From Tethya wilhelma (Eukaryota > Porifera > Demospongiae > Tethyida > Tethyidae): a DNA stretch of 64,000 nucleotides. The DNA lies in assembly GCA_964030475.1 (NCBI GenBank), contig CAXIPT010000003.1:7702453-7766452 (forward strand). Direction: 5' to 3'. The translations under genes and the position numbers were made by a program. The notes under the pieces are model-generated. The model did no database searches and was not told where the DNA came from. It saw only the letters and a list, made by a program, of their open reading frames with translations. Shown here piece by piece: positions 36,725-48,282 of the stretch (position 1 is the first letter of the stretch; each line of letters starts with the position of its first letter).

Positions 36725-38960
36725 TTACAGAGGCTGAGCCCACGCTGCCAGCTTCCTCAAATCATCGTCTTCCTCTTCAACCTTCACTGTTGGAACAGCT
36801 TTTGCTGTAGCAAGAGTTGATTTTTTTCCCTTTAAGTCAGTGAAATTAAAATACTATAGACTGAAGTGTTACTGTGCATAGAATCTATTTAATGTGTAAA
36901 ATTTTCATTTTTATATACCTAAGGGCCAATGGAATAAGGATAATAATTATTGCATATAAAGAATGTGGAAAAGTTGAAGTGCTACCCTTCCCTAATTGAC
37001 TTACATCCGTTGAGCCTGTTTTTCATGGAGTATATAGTATACTAATGACAAATGATAAACAAAGGCTATTTTGCTTATAAGGAAAAGAAATTTGTGGTGG
37101 TTTACTTCATAGAAATGTGCAGACATGCAGTGAAAGCTAGCTCATTGAAATTCATTAGTACCGTGTGTTTCAAAATGCTCTAGGGCCTATATTGTGCTTA
37201 CATGGAACTGGAAGGTCGTCAAGGGAGTCTATTTTGGTAGTGAATGAAGGTTGGCCAACTTCAAGAAGGTCCTTATCTTCCTGTTCCAGTTCTTCTAACT
37301 CAGCCAAAAGATCATCCTAGTGCCATGGAGGTATTGTTATGTGAATTCACCGTAAACACAATCAATGATCAGTACATATACTAATACACATTGGCTGTCA
37401 CCATGATTAATTTTTGATGTCAAGGCATACCACATGACTTTATCATAATATCATGGGAGAGTGCTGGATCAAGTTGTCATTCAAACAGACAGTTATTAAG
37501 TGTAACACTATTTTAAATTATGAGCAAAAGTAAAGCACGAATAAAATTTAAAACTATATGTTTTCGTCAATGGATGATACACTAGACTCTGAGCATGATA
37601 TTTGAGCTAAAGTCTATAGAATTACTCACAATTCTTCAACTATCCAATAGTGCTTGTCTAGTTTCCAAAGGTATCATGGAAAGAACATTATAGATAGAGC
37701 TTTTTCTTTTCAGCCCATTTTTATAATGAGATGCAAACACCCCACAGATTTCCTTAGATTAGCAATCCTGACAAAATTATTTTCCTGAAAAATATTCATA
37801 CTATTAATTTTTTTAGACACCCAAGAACTCATTTTCAGCCTTTCTGAAATTTTCTTGTAAATTGTTTCCAAACTGGCAAATCATTATTGGTTCAAGTGGT
37901 CGCTGGCAGACTAAATGAACTGCTGGTCCAATTATGACGTACCGTAAAGCTTTTTCATGCACATTGAAATTAAAATTTTACACAAACAATTGGGTGTACA
38001 TAACGACTTGACAGTGTGGTATTTAAAGAACTTGAAATACATATTATTGAGCCAGATTGGACTGCATACTGAGCCAATATGGATCATGATCAGGATAACT
38101 CACCTCATCAAGCTCAGAACCAACTCCAATAGGTTGGGAGAATATAGTCATAATTTCATCAGAAAGTTCGTTCTGTTCTTGTATGTCATCCAACATATCA
38201 TGAATCTTATCCAAGTTGCTGAAAGTGAAAGTGCCACTATGTAATGACTAGCTTTAAGTGTCTGTATATGCAAACACACTTTTAGAGTATACAGAATCAG
38301 TCACAGAGGGAATTAACATAATAGCTGAGAGGATAATAAATTATTATAATTACGCAATTATTTGCCATGGACTTATTGTAATAATGTTATACATAATTTT
38401 CCACTCACAAATTTTGTTGTGTTTGCTTAAGTGCTTTTGCAGCAGAACTCATTGTCTTAAGCACTTCAATGTTTGTTTGAGCATTCTCCAGAGCCTCCCT
38501 CTGGAACTCAATGGTGGAAAGTGTGCCATCAATTACGTTTAATTGCTTCTCAAGGCGTTTCTTCCTTTTAAGAGCCATCAAAGCAGCTACAAAACCAGAC
38601 AGAAGTACATTTACCACTAGTAAGGTAAGGCGGGGCAATTTCGAACCGGTGGGGTAATTTCGATGTGCTTATTTCTCTGCTTTAAACGCTATTCAGCTGT
38701 GACTTTTTTCTATCAACAGAACCTACCAGATCTGCAGTTCAAGATTAACTTATTAAAATTGCCCAATTCAACTTGCCTCTTTTATTTCTTGTGCCATGCT
38801 TCTTTGCCTCCCTTAGCTCAAAGTCTATTTTCTTTTCCAAAAATTCTGTCTTTTTGCCCAACATTACTTCAGTCTCCCTTAACTTTTGAATAGCCATCTG
38901 TGGAGATGGAGGCTCATCCTTCTTTCCACCCACACTAAACATTTTGGTTATTGCATCCAT
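36725..38960 (-). CDS. CHMP4: CHMP4 (Snf7-family ESCRT-III subunit)
   Basis: CHMP4/Snf7 is the main membrane-remodelling polymer of ESCRT-III. The start ATG at 38960 gives MDAITKMFSVGGKKDEPPSP; an upstream in-frame ATG at 38972 is possible. Exon 1 carries QKLRETEVMLGKKTEFLEKK and HGTRNKR. Exon 2 carries ALKRKKRLEKQLNVIDGTLS and TIEFQREALENA, diagnostic for CHMP4. Later exons carry HDMLDDIQEQNELSDEI, DLLAELEELEQEDKDLLE and a C-terminal EEEDDDLRKLAAWAQPL, which resembles the helix that binds MIT and Bro1 partners. The exon 1 donor is GC rather than GT (AGAG|GCAAGT): only that junction keeps the conserved NKRAALMALKRKK in frame. Confidence 0.93.
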
Positions 38961-38972
38961 TGTCCTGATCAT

Positions 38973-39285
38973 GAACTAAAAAAGTATCATGCACACAGTT
39001 TTATTGGTAGCTTTATATCTCCTCTGACCAGTCCCTTGGAAATTTTTGCCGACATCATCTTCACATGTCTCGATGATGCAAGACTGTCTAGCTAGCAACA
39101 GAGCTCTAATGATTTTATTTTTAGTTTGCCTAATAGTGATGTCATTACGCGCGAATTAGCGGCATGCCCGCGCCCGCGCACCGCAGCCACGTGCTGTACT
39201 TTGTTTTGATACAGTGTCATGTACTTCAACACCAAGTTGACACACAAATCTCCATCTAGAAACTTTCACTGACTACATTGACATT
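38973..39285 (-). promoter_or_regulatory. Putative CHMP4 promoter
   Basis: The interval between CHMP4 and the end of the upstream CHAT gene holds a CRE-like TGATGTCAT (39134-39142), a GC-rich block near 39149-39184 and an E-box CACGTG near 39188-39193. The GC content stands out from the AT-rich surroundings. Function is inferred. Confidence 0.4.
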
Positions 39286-42200
39286 CTATAGGCTACAGTC
39301 TAGTCCATGACAAACATAGGCTCCCCAGTGAAACATGGAGTGGCCATTGTGCTTCATCATTGCTTTGGCGTAACTGAGAGCCTCTGAGGGAAGACAGTTT
39401 GGATGGGTCATCAATCGTTCATAGAAGTATGACACAAATTGAGTTGACTCAACATCAGAAACAACCCATAGAGTTGAGATAACAGTCTGAGCACCAGCAG
39501 CTCTTAGAGCATGAGTAATACTGTTTGGCATTTCCTGAGAGGGTCGTAACCCAACAGATGTTTCACATGCTGAGACAAACACCAGACGCGTCCCTTCAAG
39601 CTGCATTCCACACATGGCAATAGAGTTCATATGTCCTGTTCCCGCCTTGATATCCATCTTTTCAAATTTTTTGTTGAGAAAAGTCTGGGCTCCGGCTAGG
39701 AGAATGCCACTGGATTCATCAGTCCAGAAATTTCCACAATAGGGAGTACTTTCTTGTTTAGAAGTATAACCATGAGTGGCCAAGTGCATAATAAACGGAG
39801 ATTTTAAACCAAGTATGGTGGATATTGTAGCCTCCTTTTGAGTGATAGGAGGTTGTACATGTAAGGTCTTGTTCAGATGAAGGAGTCGACAAACTTCTTC
39901 AGCTTCTTCTTGTGATGCTTTTAGTTCAGGGATAGTCTTCTCTGATTGTTCCCACAGAGCCCAAGAGAGCAGTGAATGATTTTAACCACATACTCCATGA
40001 GGAAACAGGTTCACCAAGATGTTCAAGCTTGTAATCAGGGTTGGCAACTACAATACAGTCACGATTTAAGTGCAAGTTTGCAACTGTTTTAGTTAATCCT
40101 TCAACATCATTATCAGGTGTGTCAATAAGAGATTGACCTTCAGTGTTTCGTTTGCTGTCACTGTTTGTTGAATCGAATGGGATAGAAGCTCGTAGTTCCA
40201 TGACAGTTGTCTCTCTTAGAAGTTCCCGAGGTGAAGAGAGGATGGAGACAGAGACTCTCTCATAGAGTGGAAAGCTGGAGCCATCATCGTCATCAATTAT
40301 AGGGAGCTGATCAATAGGAAAGCACATGAGGTCAGCATCAGGACTGATGAACACACGAGTGACGGATGGATCCAAAAGTAACTCGCGTATTGGCTGTGGG
40401 AAAAGAAGGTCCCCAAGAGATTTAGTGATTCGAATAAACTCATCGCTTTGTGATTTCCATAGCTTGTATATTGCCTGAGGCCACTCTTGAAGGAGCTCAT
40501 AGACATCTCTGTCTGGTATAGTGACAATCATTGGTGGTTTCTTTGGGGAAATCACCACCACACAAGCTTGGTTTTGAGGTGGATTGTGGTGTTTGGGGTT
40601 GTAAATCTTGAATGTGTAATCAAGTGCAACATCTGATGGTTTGAGTGCTTTGGCCACCGAATCATAGTCCTGTTTGTACAAGAACCTTACTGCAGAAAGA
40701 GAAAACTTTCGAAGAAACTGCTTCTCTTGAGTGTGAAAGTGACTCCGAACTTGTTGCCTCACCTTTTCATCATTGTTAACGACATTTTCTTGAATGGTTT
40801 GAAAGGCCTCTCTGTAGCAGTCTCGAAGACCAAGATGGATCAATGTAGCACGGAGTTCAGTGAACATACTTTTCCAATGAATAAATACATCTGCAGCATG
40901 TTTTGGATAATGGTCTTTGAGCCAGATAGCCCCACTTAAAGCTAACTTCCTGCAATTAGCAATTGAAGGTGGTAAATCATCTAGAGAGAGGACATTGCTT
41001 TCCAAAGTTGTCGCTAGCAACGAAAGGGCCATACTCTCTCCACTATTGAACACTCCCAGTGCTTTTTCATGAAGACCAAGACTAGCGAGGATTCCTGAAA
41101 GTACATAGTCAGGTTATCAGTTATAGCATGGTAGAAATGGCATGGCTAGAGCATTATGATACAGCAACATACCTGTTATATAGAGCATGTTTTCAGCATC
41201 AATGAAATTGATGTGACTAATATTACTTCTCTCAGATGCTTCTGTTTTGCCAGCAATATCAGTTAAATACTTGACGGCTACATCCATTGCCATATCAGGG
41301 TTTTCCTCACACTTCAGTAAAGCCAGTTCAAGTTCACTCAGAGCTTCGTTAGAATCGTGAGAACCAGTGAAGCCAGTAATTACTTTAGCACATATTTCTC
41401 GAAACAGTTTTACAGTGTGCTGGTAGTGCTCTGAGATCAGCTGGTAGTTTTTAGCATCCTTTGGAAGGAGTTGCAGCAAGTTCTCCAGTTTATGGCACAG
41501 TTCACGAATCAACTCAACTTCATTCTTGTCTAGAGCTCCTCGTAAACGATAGGAATTAAGGATCATTGACAGCACAGCCATATGAAATGAAACATACTTG
41601 GAATGCGTGAAGACTCCTTGCTCAAAGAAACCAACACAAGCATACCCAAGGTACTCAGTGGAGTGATGGCCAGTGTACGCCTGGCAGAGCACATTACCCC
41701 GAACTAATAAAGCAGACAATGCCAACACCAGAATAGGATCAAGTATCATTCTTAAGCTCTTGTGCACATCCTTTTTAAGCCATTCAATGAGAACAGACGT
41801 CTTTTGGTGAACATTCTCCATCAGTTTGCCCCATTTGGAGTTTGGAAACGACTCAAAATGTATTGTAGCTACTTCACCCCACTCTCGCAGCAATACAGTT
41901 GGTTGTTGACAGAATTCTTTGAGAACATCTTCTGCTATCTTAACCGAATCCAAAACACATTCAGTCATTGTTTCGTGTGACATGCTCTGAGCATCAGAAA
42001 GACGAAGGTAAGTCACAGTGTAGAGTAGACAGCAATACTCATCACAGAATAGATCAGCTGCTTCAGGAATGATGTCTATCCAAGGCGGCTTCTTCAGAGC
42101 ATCATATTTTGAGTCCACTGTTGATCTGCTGGCCTTTAGCCACTCTTCCACAAACAAGGAGCACATACCTTGATCTTGAAGATTGAATCCTGTAACACAC

Positions 42201-42481
42201 ACTTCTTTAGCTTCTTTGAACTTGCCAAGAGCATTTAGTGCAGAGGCCTTCCTTAGGTATCCTTTCGCCCAATCTTTGTTTGCTTCAATAGTTTTGTTTG
42301 CGTCATCCAGAGCAGCTTCATACTGTTCAAGTTTATAGAAAGTTAGGCTGCGATTGCTAAGGGCAATATGATTCGATGGAGAGACTTCAAGAGCCTTTGA
42401 GTACGATTCAGTAGCCAGCTGGAACTGGCCCAGCTTGAAATATTCGTTGCCTTTGGTTTTCAGTTCTTGAAAAGTATCCAT
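39286..42481 (-). CDS. TPR-CHAT protease-like protein, minus-strand copy (one-base frameshift)
   Basis: The start ATG is at 42481. Exon 1 (42481-41173) and exon 2 (41094-39286) would give about 1038 residues. Three N-terminal TPRs (about residues 3-105) carry carboxylate-clamp-like residues as in Hop/STIP1 (KTKGNEYFK, SNRSLTFYK, KGYLRKASAL), suggesting binding to Hsp70/Hsp90 tails. A long helical middle follows. The C-terminus is a CHAT domain (caspase/separase-clan cysteine peptidase) with FISPDADLMCFPIDQLPI, catalytic-type His in MHLATHGY (codon 39772-39774) and Cys in VFVSACETSVG (39565-39567). The reading frame breaks once, in an AAAA run (TTTT at 39980-39983 on +): one extra base separates the upstream frame from the frame holding both catalytic residues. 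It could be a sequencing error, an allele or early pseudogenisation. The paralogue at 42623 is intact and shares the intron position and phase. Confidence 0.85.
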
Positions 42482-42622
42482 AATTCGTCTATCTTCTTTT
42501 TCTTTTTTGAGCTTCAAGATCCAGATCATGGACATGTGACATGCACATGATGTGCATGTGAACAACAACAAAACACATCAAGTTCTCTGACTCGAGTCTG
42601 TGCATTTCTTTGCTAAGCAGCT
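42482..42622. promoter_or_regulatory. Shared promoter of the TPR-CHAT pair with a 21-bp palindrome
   Basis: The start codons of the two divergent CHAT genes are 141 bp apart. The interval holds a near-perfect palindrome, ACATGCACAT-G-ATGTGCATGT, at 42539-42559, with further CATGTG E-box-like words beside it. A symmetrical site between two head-to-head paralogues could co-regulate them. This is inference. Confidence 0.55.
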
Positions 42623-45600
42623 ATGGAAACAGCTCTCTCCTTAAAAAACCAAGGGAACAAGCTGTTCAAGGAGGGTAAATATGAGGAAGCCCGAGAAAAA
42701 TATACAGAAGCTCTGCAGTATGACACCACAAACTCAGTGATTTTCAGCAACAGGAGTGCAGCACACTTTAAATTGAAGAATTATGAAGAGGCCCTTTCTG
42801 ATGCTCTAGAGTGTGTTAAACTCAACCCTCAGTGGTCCAAAGGAATATTGCAAAAAGCAATGGCACTAGAAGGCCTCGAACGGCACGAGGAAGTGATGTG
42901 TAGTGCTTGTGAAGGTTTTCGATTAAGTGCTGAAGGACCAGTAAAGAGAGAGTTGATTTCCCTCTGGCTAACTGCAAACCAGAAAATAAATTGCCTGCCA
43001 AAGAATTCTATCGAACTACCTCAGGGAATTCTCATTCTATCCTCTGACTACCTTCAGGTACTTGCACACCTATTACGATCACTCAATGGTGAGTGTCCTC
43101 TCAGCTTGGCATTGATGGAACAGTGCTTGTGTAGCTGTGCAGAACAGCTGGAGAAGGTGCTAACAGACTTTGGTGAACCTGTTGAGCCAATAATTAAGGA
43201 GTGGGCCAAGTTTTTACCATATGAGATCTATCCATACACTGTTAACCCTGTTGCGAAGGTAGAATTGGAGCAGCAAATGAGTGCCAGGAGTAAATCATTC
43301 ACTAGCTACCTCAGTAAGGATGTTGATCCGACCCTTTACCCATTGCTCAGACCCATATTGGGCCTAGTTGTTCTTGTTGTGTTAAATCGTACCAACATTT
43401 TGGCCGAATCTAACACAGGACATCATTCAGCAGAATTAATGAATCGGGCTCTTCTTCCCCTCTTTGAATCATCTGTCCTCTCCACCAATGACTACTATAG
43501 CATGTACATTGGACGCTTGTGTGCTGTGCTTGACTCATTCATTGGTCGTGGTTACAGATTATCTGCTAATGAAATAACTTGTGTACGTCGATGTTATGGT
43601 CAGTTGGAAAAGGCAATTCAAAGTTATCCCAAAAGCTTGACTGATTATCGAAAAGACAAACAACTTGCTGAAAGGGCCTTGAGCAATGTAGAGAACAACA
43701 TACTGCTTCCGCCATCATCTTCTCCTGCAATGGTTCCTATGGGGCCCACTATGAGTGTTGAGTTGGCTGAGCGTCTTGTAAAACAAAAGCCTAAAGAAGT
43801 GGAAGTATACTTGAGAAAGCGCATGGAGGAACTCAAGGCAGCTAAATTCCTCACCATGGGTGAAGTTGAAGAACTTCTTACCATGTCAGGTCAGTTGGCT
43901 TTCTCTGTTAGTATGCACAGCACAAGCTTGTACACCTTCTAGATTTGCTGAATTAGCACAGGATCATGCACAGTCATGCAAATATAGGTCTAACACATTG
44001 ATCACCTCATTACTATGGCCATGCGACATGTATACATTCTCAGCAATGAGACTTCTGTTATGTTTGTTTTTTTGCAGGAATATTTCAGGAGCTAAACTTC
44101 AATGAGGATGCCATCAAAGTCTTCAAGGATGGTGATCAAGCATTCTTTCAGGTGCTTGGTCATATGCTTTCTTCTGGTACTCTGATGATTGATCAGTGCC
44201 CAGCCACGATTGCTCCGTTGCGCCAACTTGTTCTCAATGAAGCTTCATTTCTGAAACAGCCTGTACTCTTTGCTAATATTGTGTTGCGTTGGAAATGTCT
44301 TTTCAAGGAGTTCCGTTCTCACCTCATACGTCATTGTTCTGGTAGAACCATCTTCAGTGAATTCTTCCAGTGGTACATGAGGAGTCAATCCTCTGAGTTA
44401 GATGCTCCGGATGAAGCTCAATCTGCTATACTCAAACAAATGGAAAAAGAACAAGAAATGTTGCAAAAATGTGCAAAAGCTGTCTTGCAAGAACTGTACG
44501 AGACCAGCTATGATCATCTTCAAAAAGTACTTCTCGAAAATGCTCTTACAGTAGACTTCATTTTCTTTGCTCCCCTGAAGGACAACCCCCTACTTGAAGC
44601 GTATTGTGTCATTTTTGCAAGTGGGAAACCCCCTCTTGTATGTGAGTTGGACTATAGAGCAATAAGAAATCAAGCAGCAGTGGTTACAACACTACTACTA
44701 TCACAGCATCCAGCTCCTCAAGCTAAATTAGATTTCGAGCTAGCTTGTCTTGCAAGAGTTCTCTTTCCAAAAGAATTGGTGGACATTTTGGCAGCTGGAA
44801 AAACCACTCATTTATTCATCAGTCCTGATAGTGATGTGGCCCACATTCCTCTTGATTTGCTGCCAGTGAATTTCAAAGACAAGGACCAAACAGTACCTCT
44901 CTTTGAAAGAGTGTCAGTGACTGTTCTGTCTTCATTGAGAAAACTTCTCAGCCCTAATAATATGTCAGGTCACTCAAGTAAAGAAAAACAAATCTGTTAC
45001 CTCATTGGTAATCCGAACTTTGACCTCTGCAAGCCTGTTAGTGGTTCACTGTTCTCCTTTGAAAAGGTCATTGAAGTCTTTTCTGAATACTTTGGCATTT
45101 CTACTGCTACTAACCACATGTTGCTAGAACACCTGGAACACTCCCAAGCTGAAATTGATCACATATCAAAAAACCTTCAGTCACACAACCTTTCTGTACA
45201 GTGTATCTCTGGTGATGATGCTACATTGACTAAGGTTCTTTCCATCACTAGCCCACTGCTTTTACATATTTCTTCACATGCGTACAGTACCTCTGGCCGG
45301 TCAATAACAGCTTTCCGTGGCAACTTTTATGAGGATCTAAAATCTGGTGCGATTGCTCTGGCTGGTTTTAATACTTTCATCCAAAAGCAGTTTAACAAAC
45401 TCCCTCCTGACTGCGGCCCTTCTCAACTCACACCACTAGCAATCCTCTCCATGAACTTCAAAGACACTAAGCTTGTGTTCTTGTCTACCTGTGGTTCTGC
45501 TGCTGGAACAGCACCAATTCAAGAAGCAGTTGATAGTCTCGCTGAAGCTTTTCTCTCAGCTGGTGTTGAGACTGTGATAGCCACTCTTTGGCCCGTTGAA

Positions 45601-45780
45601 GACCAAGCTGCTGCTGATATCAGTAAGCTGTTTTATAAGAAGCTGACTACTCCTGGGATCCATCCATCTGAAGCCCTTGCTTGTGCTAAAAAACAACTGA
45701 GAGAGAGCTCTAAAGAACCATTTTCATTATCATATGCAGCTTTCACTTGCTATGGCCTGGATCAGCCTCTTTTTGTGTAA
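42623..45780 (+). CDS. TPR-CHAT protease-like protein, plus-strand copy (intact)
   Basis: Exons 42623-43889 and 44078-45780 join in phase 1 to 989 residues. Three N-terminal TPRs (LKNQGNKLFKEGKYEEARE, FSNRSAAHFKLKNYEEALSD, WSKGILQKAMALEGLERHEE) resemble the Hop/TPR carboxylate clamp, but the arginine seen in the other copy is glutamine here. The middle region and TGHHSAEL match the minus-strand paralogue. The CHAT domain has FISPDSDVAHIPLDLLPV, a histidine in LLLHISSHAYS (H823) and a cysteine in VFLSTCGSAAGT (C894). The usual HG after the histidine is HA and the usual SACE is STCG, so the dyad is kept in an altered setting. CHAT proteins are cysteine peptidases related to caspases and separases; bacterial TPR-CHAT proteins act in defence. 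Substrate is unknown. The gene ends 93 bp from the convergent death-domain gene. Confidence 0.9.
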
Positions 45781-45873
45781 ATTATATAGTAATTGTTCTG
45801 TTTTTGTAAACATGATATAATATTTTATAATTATAATGACTGTAATGTTTGAAAATTCATTTTGAAACTCACA

Positions 45874-48159
45874 CTAACTATAATGAAAATAAATCACAGA
45901 AAGAAAAATAAACAATACCAACATTATTACTACAATACTGAAACTTTTCCTCTTACCTACACATCTACGTACTAGTCTATATCCTGGGTGCCCTCTCACT
46001 CGAGGGGTGGAGGGATTTGGAACTGAAATGAAATAAGGAACTCGATCCATGTGAATTATTGTTTTATTTGAGAACTTACATGATCTCAGAGTCTGAGACT
46101 TCCTGCCAGTGTACTGTGGTATTGGCCGATGTCCTGTCATAGGGCTAATGTAATACAGTGTACAATATAATAGCTTAGTTGTATTGTACATCAAATTTTA
46201 AGACTTACAGACTAAGCATTGGAAGTCTCTTGGGTCCTTTTTTCTACACATCAAACCACGAAACATAATAATTATTGACAGAATATAAAATATGCTAGCG
46301 ACCTTAAATCATTTACCTGTGGGGATGCACCGCTACCGTGAACTTGCTCTTGATTCCACAAAACCTCACTTTGAAAGAAAAGGAAAAAATTAATACAGAA
46401 TACATACAACACTTGTATTATTGTAGAGAGACAATAATAAAGGTAAACTCTACTAACTTGTCAATCTTCACTGATATCACTTGATACTTGTTTAGATCAC
46501 TACCACAGTTTTTCACAGCACCTCTAATGTGAGGGAGTAGATCAACGTGAAAGAGGTAGGTTAGTTCCACACAACCTTTTTTGGCACTCTTCAGTTCAAG
46601 CTCTTCTTGTTCCAGGTTTAGTAGTCTTGCTATCGTCACTCTAAATTGAATGCCTTTCTCTCTTAAAGACGGTTCGGGTTTTTCATTTACCTTGATCACT
46701 AAACGACGTGTTTTTATTCTGCCATGGTACCGGTATAACTTCTTTCTGTTCACAAGATGTACCTTTAGCTTTGACTCATAAGACTCCACTAATTTCTTTC
46801 CTTCATCTCCTCCAAGATTGAGTGCAAGACTTGCTATAATATCAAAGTTGTACCATGACTGTGTGCTGCACAGAGCAATTAAAAATGACTGTGTGTCTAC
46901 AGCTTCTTGCATGTCACTAGTGAGAGCACTCTCGTCTGTTAGCTCTGGCTTAATGACAAAGATAGCATCATCAACAGACACCTCATTATCTACAAGAATC
47001 TTGTTAAGTTTCCTCACAAAGTCTGCATATTCTTTTTGAAGATTTTTATCTGATTCTGTAATCTCACACATTTTGTTAACCAGTTTTCTTTCACTTGGGC
47101 TCTGAGGGTCTATAATTTCAAACATTTCTGCTGTATAAATTTCAATAAGAAAAATTAGACACACATAAACAAATACAGATTGTGTAGTGGTGTACCTGTT
47201 TGACTTGAATGGACATTGTAGTTCTGTCGTATCTGTCTTGCCAGTCTTCCATAATTGGCCTCATGAAGAGCATCTGCTAGTTTCTTAACAGATGCGTTCC
47301 TATCGTTGTCACACCAGTACACCAACATCTCCTGGAGACAGCGTTCAATACCATCTCTTTTATGATCCAACTCAATTCTCCTAAGGATGCTATGCTTGAT
47401 GTGAAGTCTCGTGCCAACTTTGAACCAGTCAGTAACCTCCTGGAGGTCCACAACAAGCTTCCCAATATCAAGGTTAGAACCTGTAGAACAACATTCAAAC
47501 TGGATTCAATTGTCTTTTTACACTGTATAAAGCTAATAGATGTGATTATTGATATGAAACCATTGATAATGCATTACAATTCATGAAGGATATGTACCAC
47601 AATCAATGGTGAACACCCTTTTGGTCTCACGATAATAATAATTATAGTCAATGTCTTATGACATGATGTTTACATCACTAGTGTTTTGTCACAAAATGTT
47701 GACTCAGCCAGGTGGATTGAATTCCACGGTTTAATTGAAAGGTACACACATAAAATGGATACGCTGAGGGGGTTGTACATGCTGTTTACTTGTAGCACAG
47801 TAGATCTGAAGCCTGTGAAATCTACACACAGTCAGATGAATTGCCACATACAAAAATAAAGGTATAAACACAAATATTAAAATACAAGCGGTAAACAGAG
47901 ACCAACAAAAGTAAAAGCAAGTGAACACAAGAGGTAAAATGTAGTTAGTAGAGGCTCACATTCCTAACTTAACAGATGAGAATAACTTTAAAAATCAAAG
48001 GAGCCCATGTGTGAGCCTAGGCTAGCGCCTGGCACAACGAAACCAATGATAGTTTACACCCCTCTAATTACAAATGCCGATTATTACTGATAGATATGGT
48101 CTCATTAATTTAGATTAGATTGTTTAAATAACTATACCTTTGGGCTTAGGTTCTGCCAT
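45874..48159 (-). CDS. Death-domain protein with C-terminal membrane anchor
   Basis: Seven exons on the - strand (48159-48138, 47480-47196, 47130-46458, 46368-46317, near 46245-46208, near 46142-46080, then the last ending at 45874) join in phase to about 425 residues. MAEPKPKG starts the protein. Exon 2 encodes a death domain (TDWFKVGTRLHIKHSILRRI ... CLQEMLVYWCDNDRNASVKK ... LADALHEANYGRLARQI). Exon 3 encodes about 220 residues I do not recognise, beginning AEMFEIIDPQSPSERKLV and containing RYHGRIKTRRLVIKV. The last exon ends in a basic stretch (RRCVGKRK) and a single hydrophobic segment (SIVVIMLVLFIFLSVIYF) only four residues from the stop, as in tail-anchored proteins. The topology suggests a membrane-tethered death-domain adaptor facing the cytosol. 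It is divergent from isomerase gene B (123 bp between start codons). Confidence 0.82.
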
Positions 48160-48282
48160 AAATTATTATACGATACTCTTCAAGTTGTGCTTTAATATGA
48201 GTTTGCCGATGATTTAGTAGGACTTCACAAGGGTTCAAAGTTCGTCTACCCATTTACCCAAATACAAGACATAGGTCAAGAG
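48160..48282. promoter_or_regulatory. Bidirectional promoter region, death-domain gene / isomerase gene B
   Basis: 123 bp separate the two divergent start codons. No specific site stands out in this AT-rich stretch. A shared promoter is inferred from spacing alone. Confidence 0.5.

Noticed and set aside
39975..39990. Programmed ribosomal frameshift in the minus-strand CHAT gene
   Set aside because: No slippery heptamer with a downstream structure is evident and the paralogue needs no shift; an error or mutation is simpler.
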